A DNA stretch of 64,000 nt from Dehalococcoidia bacterium. GTDB lineage: Bacteria; Chloroflexota; Dehalococcoidia; Lucifugimonadales; UBA3495. Made by a program: the position numbers and the translations under genes. Shown in pieces: positions 1 to 7,139 of this stretch (the first letter of the stretch is position 1; every line of letters begins with the position of its first letter). The stretch is from positions 62,001-126,000 of the forward strand of contig JAJDTP010000035.1 in NCBI GenBank assembly GCA_022827095.1, in the 5' to 3' direction. Below the pieces are notes generated by a model, which was given only the letters and a program-made list of their open reading frames with translations, did not search any database and was not told the origin of the DNA.

Positions 1-836
1 TTGTAGAGCCGGTGCGCCGGCAGGATGGCTACCTCAGTGCCCAGGTCGGCCACCCGCTGCAGTGAGCGCAGGTAGGTCAACAAGCCGTAGGAGTCGTCGG
101 GGTCCTGGTAGTGGACAGGCAGGTTGCGGCGCACTTCGCCGGTGTAGTCGGTTTTCATGGTGGGATGCGGACTGATCTCGGGCAGCACGTGATCGCCGGT
201 GAAAACGATGTCGCTGCCGGTTCCGTTGCCGATGACGGCGCAGATCTCGTCCGGCGAGTGCCCTGGGGCGTGCATGTAGGTCAGCATGCCCTGTTGTTCG
301 CCGTGGGTGATCGCGTGACCGACGTGGTGCGTACGCCGCGAGGCCATGTACCGTTGCCGCTCTTCGGAATCCGAGTGTGCAAACCCGTTGGCTCGCGCCG
401 TGGTCCACATCGCCTCCTTGATCGGCGAATTGGTTGCCATCTGCAGGTCGCGGGGATCAAAGGGCAGCAGCGGTTGGTAAATGTCGTGCGCCCACAGCTC
501 CGCACCGGACTGCTCGATGACCCGCGCTACTCCCCCATCATGGTCGGCATGCCCGTGGGTGATGATTACCCGATCGATGTCCCCTACTTCGAGGCCCCCA
601 AGCGCCATGCCCGTTCGCAGGAGGTCGAAGGATGCCTCGGCCCCGGGATCGATGAGCGTCAATCCCTCATTCTCGAAGACGTACGCCCAGGTCGGACCGG
701 TATGGGAATGCCCTTCCTGCGGCACGGCGACGGTGTGAATGATTCGCCCGTACCCATCGGTCAGCCGGAGGGTCATGCCGTTGCCGGCGGAGTCGCCGTT
801 ACGGAGGACATCGATCTCGGTGAAGTAGTCGGGCAT
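1..836 (-). CDS. Metallo-beta-lactamase fold hydrolase (partial, C-terminus beyond window)
   Basis: Translation from an ATG at 836 begins MPDYFTEIDVLRNGD and runs off the window start without a stop, about 278 residues seen. It carries the MBL metal motif THGHADHDGG (residues about 111-120) and later YMHAPGHSPDE and FTGDHVLP, the second His and bridging Asp positions. This is the glyoxalase-II/hydrolase type of MBL protein; the substrate cannot be told. A ribosome-binding site AGGAGG lies 9 bases upstream of the ATG. A perfect 17-bp palindrome at 866-882 covers the likely -10 element, so the gene may be under a dedicated repressor. Confidence 0.85.
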   Translation of the reverse strand, partial: MPDYFTEIDVLRNGDSAGNGMTLRLTDGYGRIIHTVAVPQEGHSHTGPTWAYVFENEGLTLIDPGAEASFDLLRTGMALGGLEVGDIDRVIITHGHADHDGGVARVIEQSGAELWAHDIYQPLLPFDPRDLQMATNSPIKEAMWTTARANGFAHSDSEERQRYMASRRTHHVGHAITHGEQQGMLTYMHAPGHSPDEICAVIGNGTGSDIVFTGDHVLPEISPHPTMKTDYTGEVRRNLPVHYQDPDDSYGLLTYLRSLQRVADLGTEVAILPAHRLY

Positions 837-865
837 ACGGGATTCCCTCCTGGAGGCAAGCGGCA

Positions 866-882
866 ATAGTATTCAATACTAT
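866..882 (-). promoter_or_regulatory. 17-bp perfect palindrome over a -10 element (candidate operator)
   Basis: The sequence ATAGTATT-C-AATACTAT is an exact inverted repeat with a one-base centre. On the minus strand it contains or abuts TATAGT (878-883), a plausible -10 for the MBL gene starting at 836. An exact dyad overlapping a -10 is the usual layout of a dimeric repressor site. The regulator is not in the window. Confidence 0.5.
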
Positions 883-937
883 ACGGCGCGCATTATAACC
901 GCTTGGCGGGCTCAACGGGCGCCACTGCCTACCTCGC

Positions 938-1083
938 CAGGGCCTTTTCAAAGTCATCCCGTCTTTACCGAGAAAGCGGGAACCCAGAACGTCGCTGCTC
1001 AAAACGGCTCCTGGATTCCTGCTTCCGTAGGAATGACGATCTGGAGGCGCCAAGGCCGCCTTAGCGACTTTGAAAAGGCCCTG
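938..1083. mobile_element. MITE-like element, 146 bp, with 18-bp perfect terminal inverted repeats
   Basis: The ends 938-955 and 1066-1083 are exact reverse complements (left end CAGGGCCTTTTCAAAGTC). They are flanked by a 9-bp direct repeat CTACCTCGC at 929-937 and 1084-1092, which looks like a target-site duplication. The interior has no coding capacity and contains further dyads (CGGGAACCCAG, and TTCCTGCTTCCGTAGGAATGACG-type half-sites) seen in common bacterial intergenic repeats. It accounts for most of the gap 837-1185, otherwise holding only the operator at 866-882 and the promoter at 1113-1141. Confidence 0.75.
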
Positions 1084-1112
1084 CTACCTCGCCCGTAGCC
1101 GTGGCGCCGAGC

Positions 1113-1141
1113 CTGAAACGGCAGTGGCCCCCTGCTATAAT
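1113..1141 (+). promoter_or_regulatory. Sigma-70-type promoter with extended -10
   Basis: CTGAAA (1113-1118), a 17-base spacer and TGC-TATAAT (-10 at 1136-1141) precede the SDR gene at 1186. The -10 is a perfect consensus with the extended TGn. The same TGCTATAAT string occurs at 19931-19939 and, on the minus strand, at 10461-10469. Confidence 0.65.
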
Positions 1142-1185
1142 GCCGGCGTCGGACAGGGAAGACCCGGACGCTAGGAGGTTGCACG

Positions 1186-1956
1186 ATGCGGTTGGAAGGT
1201 AAGGTTGCGCTGATCAGTGGAGCCGCCAGCGGGGTGGAGGGTGAGTTGATGGGATTCGGCGGAGCGGCGGCCCGGATGTTTTGCCGCGAAGGCGCCAGGG
1301 TCGTGTTGGGCGACATCAACACGGAGGGCGGCGAACGCACCGCCGAGCAGATCCGCGCCGCTGGCGGTGACGCCATTTTCGTCAAGCTCGACGTGACCCA
1401 GGAACAGGACTGGATCGACGCTGTGGCCGCCACCGTGTCCGCGTATGGAACCCTGAACGTCCTGGTTAACAACGCCGGTTCCGGTGCCCGCTACACGGTA
1501 GAGGAAACGACCGAAGAGGCATGGGACAGCCAGATCGACGTTCACGGCAAGGGCACCTTCCTCGGAACCAAACACGCCATCCCCGAAATGCTCAAGGCCG
1601 GCGGCGGTTCCATCGTGAACATTTCCTCAATCTACGGCCTGGTGGGCAGCCCCACGTCCACGGCATACCACGCCGGCAAGGGCGCGATTCGCCTGTTAAC
1701 CAAGTCCACGGCCATGCAGTACGCCGCCGACAACATCCGCGCGAATTCCATCCATCCTGGCTACTGCCGCACACCGTTGACGGCGCGAAGCTACGAGAAC
1801 GAACGGCACTTCACCTGGATCAACGAGCAGATCCCCATGGGAAGGGTCGGCAACGCCGACGACATCGCGTATGGCATCGTCTTCCTGGCATCGGACGAAT
1901 CCTCCTTCATGACCGGTTCGGAATTGGTCATCGACGGCGGCACCACCGCTCAGTAG
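1186..1956 (+). CDS. Short-chain dehydrogenase/reductase (classical SDR)
   Basis: The 256-residue protein has the classical SDR length. It shows NAD(P)-fold start LEGKVALISGAASG, the LVNNAG motif, VNISSIYG with the catalytic Ser, and YHAGK with catalytic Tyr and Lys. The nucleotide-binding loop is unusual: where TGxxxGIG is expected the chain reads SGVEGELMGFGG, an insertion of several residues. An end typical of SDRs (GSELVIDGGTTAQ) follows. The substrate is unknown. The start ATG is preceded by AGGAGG, and a membrane protein gene follows 31 bases downstream. Confidence 0.88.
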   Translation: MRLEGKVALISGAASGVEGELMGFGGAAARMFCREGARVVLGDINTEGGERTAEQIRAAGGDAIFVKLDVTQEQDWIDAVAATVSAYGTLNVLVNNAGSGARYTVEETTEEAWDSQIDVHGKGTFLGTKHAIPEMLKAGGGSIVNISSIYGLVGSPTSTAYHAGKGAIRLLTKSTAMQYAADNIRANSIHPGYCRTPLTARSYENERHFTWINEQIPMGRVGNADDIAYGIVFLASDESSFMTGSELVIDGGTTAQ

Positions 1957-1987
1957 GCCGTTCCGGGACCTGGAAGGAGCATGGCCC

Positions 1988-2455
1988 ATGGCGGTATCCA
2001 AGGACCGGGTCCTGTTCAAAGAGCACGGCGTGCTCGTTACCTACGAGCGGTTCATCGAACCGGAGGGCAAGGAATACCGCATCGAGGACATCCTCGCCGT
2101 CGACATGGAGATCGTCGAGGAGGAGTCCGACCGGCCGCCGATCCGATGGTGGCGCACCGTGGGCGGCGGGGGCATCATCGGGTTTGCCGTGGCTGCCGTG
2201 GGTGGCTTTGCGGGCGCCTGGCTGACCATGGGGATATTAGTGGTGTTGATGGCGGTGGCAGTGACCTGGTGGAGCAACCGCATCCGTTCCAACAAGTTCA
2301 AGGTCTACCATGTCATCGTGACGCTGCCCACCCAGCGGGAGGACCGCCAGGAACACCGCATCATATCGTCCACCAGCCGCTTCTTCAGCGAGCGGCTCAA
2401 GGTGGCCCTGGAGCGGGCTATGGTGGAGCGCCCCGCCCGGTTCGAGAACCGCTAG
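1988..2455 (+). CDS. Small membrane protein, DUF6232-like
   Basis: The 155-residue protein has an N-terminal soluble part (about 55 residues, starting MAVSKDRVLFKEHG), two hydrophobic segments at about 58-100 (GIIGFAVAAVGGFAGAWL and MGILVVLMAVAVTWW), and a charged C-terminal part ending in RFENR. This layout resembles the DUF6232 family; the function is unknown. A GGAAGGAG ribosome-binding site lies upstream. An overlapping ATG at 1981 is in another frame and looks spurious. Confidence 0.7.
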   Translation: MAVSKDRVLFKEHGVLVTYERFIEPEGKEYRIEDILAVDMEIVEEESDRPPIRWWRTVGGGGIIGFAVAAVGGFAGAWLTMGILVVLMAVAVTWWSNRIRSNKFKVYHVIVTLPTQREDRQEHRIISSTSRFFSERLKVALERAMVERPARFENR

Positions 2456-2514
2456 CCGATTGAGCCGGCAACCCGGGGCGGGACCTCACGCGTACAGACC
2501 GGGTCACCCTGATT

Positions 2515-2546
2515 TGTCATTGCGAGCGAAGCGTGGCAATCTCGTC
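2515..2546. repeat. Dispersed intergenic repeat (TGTCATTGCGAGC type), copy 1
   Basis: This 32-base stretch begins TGTCATTGCGAGCGAAGCG and ends in CAATCTCGTC. It recurs nearly unchanged, in the opposite orientation, at 35199-35230 and 35261-35292, with a partial copy at 55547-55570. All copies are intergenic. The rest of the gap 2456-2650 shows nothing recognisable. Confidence 0.75.
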
Positions 2547-2650
2547 AGGGCGACCGCCGCCGCCGGAACGCGATCGCCGCGTCGCTGCGCTCCGCGCGTT
2601 GACAAATTGGGTACGTGTGAGGGTTGGGAGCGGAGGCAGAGGTCCGGTGG

Positions 2651-3631
2651 CTAGCGACCCTCGCTGACGTCGATCACAACCTTCCCCACGGTGGCCGCCC
2701 GCACCGCCTCGTGGGCGCCGGCGGTGTCCTCCAGCGGGAAGTGCGGCCCGTCCATTCCGACCAGTTCCCCGGACGCCAGCCAGCGGTTGGTGTCTGCAAC
2801 TCCTGCGCTCTTGGCATCCTCGGGCATGTCGTACACCAGCACGTGCCGCACGTTCACGTTGCTCACCGGGAACTCGAAGGGGGGCGCCGGCCCATCTCCC
2901 GCGGCGTAGATGGTTATGCTGCCGCCGCGCTTGATGATTCGCTGGCTCACGGGGAAGTTGCCCGAATAGTCCACCTCGACGATCAGGTCGACACCCTCGC
3001 CGTCGGTGATTTCCAGGATTCGGGCCGCCGTGTCCTCGGTCCGGTAATTGACCGTGTGGTGGGCACCGGCCTTTCGGGCGATCTCGGCCTTGGCATCGCC
3101 GCTCACCGTGCTGATGATGCGCTTGGCGCCACCCAGATGGGCCATCTGCAACGCCATGTTGCCCACCGCTCCGGCGCCGCCGGGAACCAAGACGGTCTTG
3201 CCGTCCAACGGGCCGTCGGCGAACACGCAGCGGTGCGCGGTGAGGGCGGGAACACCCAGGCCCGCCGCCAGTGCGAAGTCCACGTTGTCCGGCATCGGGA
3301 CGGCCCGGTTCGACGGCTGCACCGTGTACTCCGCCGCTGTTCCGAATGCTCGCCCGAACTGCGCCTGGTAGAGCCAAACCCGTTCGCCCATCCGGCTTTC
3401 GGGTACTCCTTCCCCGACCATATCGATGATGCCGCCGCCATCCTGGTTGGGGATGACGCGAGGGAGGTTGATCCGGGCGGTCGTCCCCTGTCGCCGTTTC
3501 CAGTCCGACGGGTTCACGCCGGACGTTACCACCCGAACGCGCACCTCGCCGGGCCCCGGCTCCGGGTCGGGCATCTCTCCCACCTGCAACACCGAGGCGT
3601 CTCCATTTTCCTCATACCAAACTGCTCGCAT
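2651..3631 (-). CDS. Zinc-independent MDR-family oxidoreductase (NADPH:quinone reductase-like)
   Basis: From the ATG at 3631 (MRAVWYEENGDASVLQ), which has GGAGG 8 bases upstream, the product is 326 residues, normal for quinone-oxidoreductase-type MDRs. It has the GroES-like start with SGVNPSDWKRRQG and NQDGGGIIDMVG, then a Rossmann segment VLVPGGAGAVGNMALQMA and ends EGR after VRAATVGKVVIDVSEGR. No structural or catalytic zinc-site cysteines are evident. It probably reduces quinones or alpha,beta-enones with NADPH. An upstream in-frame ATG at 3664 lacks a ribosome-binding site. Confidence 0.88.
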   Translation of the reverse strand: MRAVWYEENGDASVLQVGEMPDPEPGPGEVRVRVVTSGVNPSDWKRRQGTTARINLPRVIPNQDGGGIIDMVGEGVPESRMGERVWLYQAQFGRAFGTAAEYTVQPSNRAVPMPDNVDFALAAGLGVPALTAHRCVFADGPLDGKTVLVPGGAGAVGNMALQMAHLGGAKRIISTVSGDAKAEIARKAGAHHTVNYRTEDTAARILEITDGEGVDLIVEVDYSGNFPVSQRIIKRGGSITIYAAGDGPAPPFEFPVSNVNVRHVLVYDMPEDAKSAGVADTNRWLASGELVGMDGPHFPLEDTAGAHEAVRAATVGKVVIDVSEGR

Positions 3632-3693
3632 GTTCAGTGCCTCCATGTCCACAATCGGGGCCACCCAAACGGATGACGTTCTTTTTGAATTGG

Positions 3694-5163
3694 TTAGCCG
3701 TCCCGGTCCCGTCGCCTTGCTGCGCCAAAGGCCAGCAACCCCAGCGGGCCGGCAAGCAGCGCAACGGATGCTACCTCCGTGGGAAGGCTGCGGCCTGCGG
3801 AGCGTGGCGGCGGAGCGCCGCAGCCGCCACCGGACGGCGCTGCCGGCGGCGCTGCGGTAGCGGGAGCCGGCATAGGCGTGTACGTGGGCGCCGGCTCGTT
3901 TTTGGGCATTGGCGTGGCAGTCGGCCGCTCAGTTGCCTGAGGCGCAGGGGCCTGCTGGGCCGACCCTGCCGGTATTGGCGTAGGGCGGCGGGTGGGTATC
4001 GCCTGGAAAGCCGGCAACACCGGTGTGGACAACTCGCGGGGTGCAAGTCCCAGCGATTCCCTCCATTCGTTGTCCAGTTCTATGATGGTGAGCCCGTAGG
4101 CCGTTTCCAACGACTTTTCGAAGTTGTGCATGGTGCGTATGGCGTCAAACAGCCGGGTCATTTTTTCCGTGCCGTAAGTGTCGAGCATATACGTCACCAC
4201 GGAGTGCCCTAGGCCGTAGTTGCGCAGCGTTTCCTGGGGTGTGCCGGCGTATGTGCGCAGGCTGGCCAGCGGCGGCACGGCGTCGTTGCGTATGGCGGTG
4301 TTCACGTAGAGGCCGAACTCCGTGTTGCCGCCTTCGGAATACACAGCCAGGCCTTCATTCAGCCACACGTAAACCTGGCCGTAGGCGGTTCCGGCAGCGT
4401 CGGCCACCAGCAGATGCGTAAACTCGTGCGCGGTGGTGGTCAGGATGTTGTCGCCGACGAACGGATCGTTGGAGCCATCCACCAGCAGGGTGCGCTCGTT
4501 GGTGAACGCCTGGCCGAGGGTGCGCAATCGCTGCTGAGCCACGCGAGATGACGTTTGGAGCGCCGCCCGCATGTCCGCATAATCCGAGTAGACGACGAGG
4601 TTCATGGGCTCGGTCAACTCCACGCCCAGAATCGGACCCATGTGGGCATAGGTGTCCGCTGCGACCTCCAAGACCTGGTTGGCCCGTTCCTCCGATTGAC
4701 TTGTATGGTGGTAGTAGTAGACGTTGATCAGGCCGTCGGAGACCGAATCCCAGTCCAGGCCGCGGTTCAGGTACACCAGGACCTGGGGTTCCGTTTCCAG
4801 TCGTTGGCCATCGGCGGTGCGGATGTCAAAATGGTACGACAGCCGCGTTCCCGTGGGGATGAACTCGTTGGCCGTCTTACTTTGGAACAGCGCTTCGCCC
4901 GAGACGCGCTCGCCCGGTTCGAACTCCACGGTGCGATAAACGCTCCGGCTGGACTGCCCCAACTTGCGAACGTAGACCCGTATCTCCTCTATGGGGCTGG
5001 AACTCTCCGCTTCCAAGTGAAAGCGCAAACCGTCGGGAAACTGGTTTTCATAGCCTTGTTCGTTGACGGTGATGGCCTGCTGGGCATCAGCGGTTCTCGC
5101 CCCGAAAGCGAAGGAACCGACCATAATGAGCATAATGGCGAAGGCGGCGACCCACTTCGTCAT
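3694..5163 (-). CDS. Secreted peptidase-MA-like metalloprotease with C-terminal membrane anchor
   Basis: The 489-residue product starts at an ATG with GGAGG upstream and opens with a signal peptide (MTKWVAAFAIMLIMVGSFAF, cleavage likely after ADA-QQ). A gluzincin motif HEFTHLL, with downstream LNEGLAVYSEGG supplying the third Glu ligand, matches the peptidase-MA family. The C-terminal third is Pro/Thr/Ala-rich linker, then a hydrophobic stretch and RRRDRDG tail typical of a surface anchor. LPTEV just before the hydrophobic stretch recalls a sortase signal but is not LPxTG. It is likely a cell-surface zinc peptidase of unknown substrate. Confidence 0.8.
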   Translation of the reverse strand: MTKWVAAFAIMLIMVGSFAFGARTADAQQAITVNEQGYENQFPDGLRFHLEAESSSPIEEIRVYVRKLGQSSRSVYRTVEFEPGERVSGEALFQSKTANEFIPTGTRLSYHFDIRTADGQRLETEPQVLVYLNRGLDWDSVSDGLINVYYYHHTSQSEERANQVLEVAADTYAHMGPILGVELTEPMNLVVYSDYADMRAALQTSSRVAQQRLRTLGQAFTNERTLLVDGSNDPFVGDNILTTTAHEFTHLLVADAAGTAYGQVYVWLNEGLAVYSEGGNTEFGLYVNTAIRNDAVPPLASLRTYAGTPQETLRNYGLGHSVVTYMLDTYGTEKMTRLFDAIRTMHNFEKSLETAYGLTIIELDNEWRESLGLAPRELSTPVLPAFQAIPTRRPTPIPAGSAQQAPAPQATERPTATPMPKNEPAPTYTPMPAPATAAPPAAPSGGGCGAPPPRSAGRSLPTEVASVALLAGPLGLLAFGAARRRDRDG

Positions 5164-5304
5164 CGTGGCAACCTCCAATCCTGGGATTCCATACCGCATA
5201 CGCACAGCCTCACCGTTGGGATTGCGCTCCCGCGTGGCCGGCTCGATCCTATGGTCCCTGGTTTCCCCTGAACCGCGACGCCGGCGAACAACGCAACGCC
5301 GAAA

Positions 5305-6150
5305 TCAGGCTGCGATGTTCAGTGCGCGGCGGGCGTTTTCCAGCAACACTTTGGGGATCACGTGGTCCCGCATCTGCAGGTTTTGGAAATCCGCGAGCCA
5401 GTTGGCCGGCTGGATGAACGGGTAGTCGGAACCGAACATCACCTTGTCCTGCAACCGCGTATTGGTCTCCCGGATCAGCGTTTCCGGTATGAACCGGGGC
5501 ATCCAGCCGGACAAGTCCAGGAAGACGTTGGACTTGTGCAGCGCAACAGCAATCTGCTCGTCGATCCAGGGCCACGCGGGGTGGGCCATGATAATGGTCA
5601 TGTTCGGGAAGTCGGCGGCCACGTCGTCGAAGCAAGGTATGGGCTGGCTGTATTTCAGCTTGAGGCCGCTGCCGCCCGGGGTTCCTGAGCCGGCGCCCGC
5701 GAACCCGGAGTGGAACAGAACCGGAATGCCCAGATTGTCGGCCACTTCGTACAACGGGTAAAACTTTGTGTCGTTGGGGAAAAAGGCCTGATGAATGGGA
5801 TGCAGTTTCAAACCCTTCAGGCCCAATTCCTTTACCGAGCGCTCCAGTTCATAACACGCTGCCTTCCCCATCCACGGGTCCACCGAGGCGAACCCCATGA
5901 ACTGCTCGGGATGCGAGTCGACGATGCTGGCCACCCAGTCGTTGCTGTCCGGTCTCTCGCCCGTGTTAGTGGTGGTGTCCACCGAAAAGATCACGCCGAA
6001 CAGGTCCAGATCACGGAACTTGTCGGCCATTTCTGCGGGATCACTGGGTGGAGGTGGCGCTCGGAAATATCGCAGCAGCTCAGCTTCGATCTCGATCTCG
6101 GGCAACCCCGGCTCGCGGGGCACATGGATGTGCATGTCGATGGCTTGCAT
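5305..6150 (-). CDS. Amidohydrolase family 2 protein (ACMSD-like TIM barrel)
   Basis: The 281-residue protein starts MQAIDMHIHVPREPG, giving the HxH metal motif. It continues with GLKLHPIHQAFFPND, PVLFHSG, IIMAHPAWPW and VMFGSDYPFIQP, matching the metal-ligand His positions and the catalytic Asp of amidohydrolase-2 enzymes (decarboxylases and hydrolases of the ACMSD superfamily). The length is usual. The substrate is unknown. It follows a TfoX-N gene on the same strand with a 40-base gap. Confidence 0.87.
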   Translation of the reverse strand: MQAIDMHIHVPREPGLPEIEIEAELLRYFRAPPPPSDPAEMADKFRDLDLFGVIFSVDTTTNTGERPDSNDWVASIVDSHPEQFMGFASVDPWMGKAACYELERSVKELGLKGLKLHPIHQAFFPNDTKFYPLYEVADNLGIPVLFHSGFAGAGSGTPGGSGLKLKYSQPIPCFDDVAADFPNMTIIMAHPAWPWIDEQIAVALHKSNVFLDLSGWMPRFIPETLIRETNTRLQDKVMFGSDYPFIQPANWLADFQNLQMRDHVIPKVLLENARRALNIAA

Positions 6151-6190
6151 GGCTGCGCTCCTGCTTTCTAACTGATCAGGTCGACCTGAA

Positions 6191-6520
6191 TCATTTTGGC
6201 GGCAAATTGGCCGTGAACTCGGCTCCGCGCGCCACCCACTCGTTCAACCCTGCGTCGGAGTTAACGCCTTCCGGTTCAACGAGAATCCAACCGCGCATCG
6301 GCCGCCCGGTCAAGTCCATCAGGCCGGCGTGGGGCAGCCTAAGCGCTTCCTCGTAGCCCTCCGGCCCCACGCGTACTATCAAACCCTGGCCGGTTACGCA
6401 ACAGCACATATTGCCGGACAGCATGAACGCCAGCCCGCCGAACATCTTGCGCTCGGCGACGTCGGAACGTCCCGATAGGGCTTTCTTGACGCGGACCGCC
6501 AGCGCTTCGTCGTAGGCCAC
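6191..6520 (-). CDS. TfoX N-terminal domain protein
   Basis: The 109-residue protein shows the TfoX-N signature RKMFGGLAFMLSGNMCCCVTG near residues 24-45 and a typical LMDLTGRPMRGWILV segment. It lacks a TfoX C-terminal domain. In other bacteria such stand-alone proteins are uncharacterised; a role in competence cannot be assumed. Only 14 bases separate it from the upstream TIGR03086 gene, so it is probably co-transcribed with it and the AprA-like gene. Confidence 0.85.
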   Translation of the reverse strand: MAYDEALAVRVKKALSGRSDVAERKMFGGLAFMLSGNMCCCVTGQGLIVRVGPEGYEEALRLPHAGLMDLTGRPMRGWILVEPEGVNSDAGLNEWVARGAEFTANLPPK

Positions 6521-6534
6521 GGCGCGTCCAGGGT

Positions 6535-7137
6535 CTAAGGCTGACGCCCCATGTAGCCGATCATCTTATCCTGTAGGCTGGCGTTGTCGGATACGGCAAT
6601 CTCCGGGCCGATGAAGCCGACCTGCCGGCCCATATCAGCAAAGCCGCCGGACACCAGCATCCCATAGGCGAATTCCAACATCTCGCTGTCCAGGGTGGTG
6701 TCCTGACCGGTGGCTTGGGCCAGATCCCAACAGTGGACGAGTTGATCCAGCACCGTGCCCGTCATAATGCGCGCCACTGGCATCTCACCGAAGGGAGTCA
6801 TCGCCGTCTGCTGAAGGGCATCGGGGCCGGCGGCAAGTTCCAGCGCGCGATCAACCGCGGCGTGGTAGGCGCGGATCAGAACGGCAACGTCGGTTTCGCC
6901 CTGATAACTGCTCTCAGCCTCGTTGGGGCGAATGTCGGGCACGTTGCCGGTGATGCAGCCCGCCGTGAACTCCAGCCCGCCGATGAGGTGGTTGAACAAG
7001 TCCAGCACGCTCCACTGGGAGCAGGGTGTCGGGTCCGTAGCCTGAGTTTGGGTTACGCCGCTGGCCACTTCTTTGGTGCGACGGGTAACCCGTTCCAGCT
7101 GGGCTACCGGGTCAGGCGTTGGCGCTTCAGTAGTCAT
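6535..7137 (-). CDS. TIGR03086-type metal-binding protein (mycothiol maleylpyruvate isomerase N-domain-like, DinB superfamily)
   Basis: From the ATG at 7137 (MTTEAPTPDPVAQLERV) the product is 200 residues. CSQWSVLDLFNHLIGGLEF near residues 43-61 and VLDQLVHCWDLAQATGQD in the middle match the four-helix MDMPI-N/DinB fold, with metal-binding His residues in each motif. The same frame stays open far upstream, antisense-free but overlapping the AprA-like gene in another frame; that extension has no family similarity and is a chance open frame. The start sits 2 bases after the AprA-like stop codon. Confidence 0.82.
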   Translation of the reverse strand: MTTEAPTPDPVAQLERVTRRTKEVASGVTQTQATDPTPCSQWSVLDLFNHLIGGLEFTAGCITGNVPDIRPNEAESSYQGETDVAVLIRAYHAAVDRALELAAGPDALQQTAMTPFGEMPVARIMTGTVLDQLVHCWDLAQATGQDTTLDSEMLEFAYGMLVSGGFADMGRQVGFIGPEIAVSDNASLQDKMIGYMGRQP

Positions 7138-7139
7138 AC

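Noticed and set aside
5090-5163. Start of the peptidase-MA gene at 5205
   Set aside because: The ATG at 5163 has GGAGG upstream and begins a normal signal peptide; the longer form adds an unlikely MRMRYGIPG leader.
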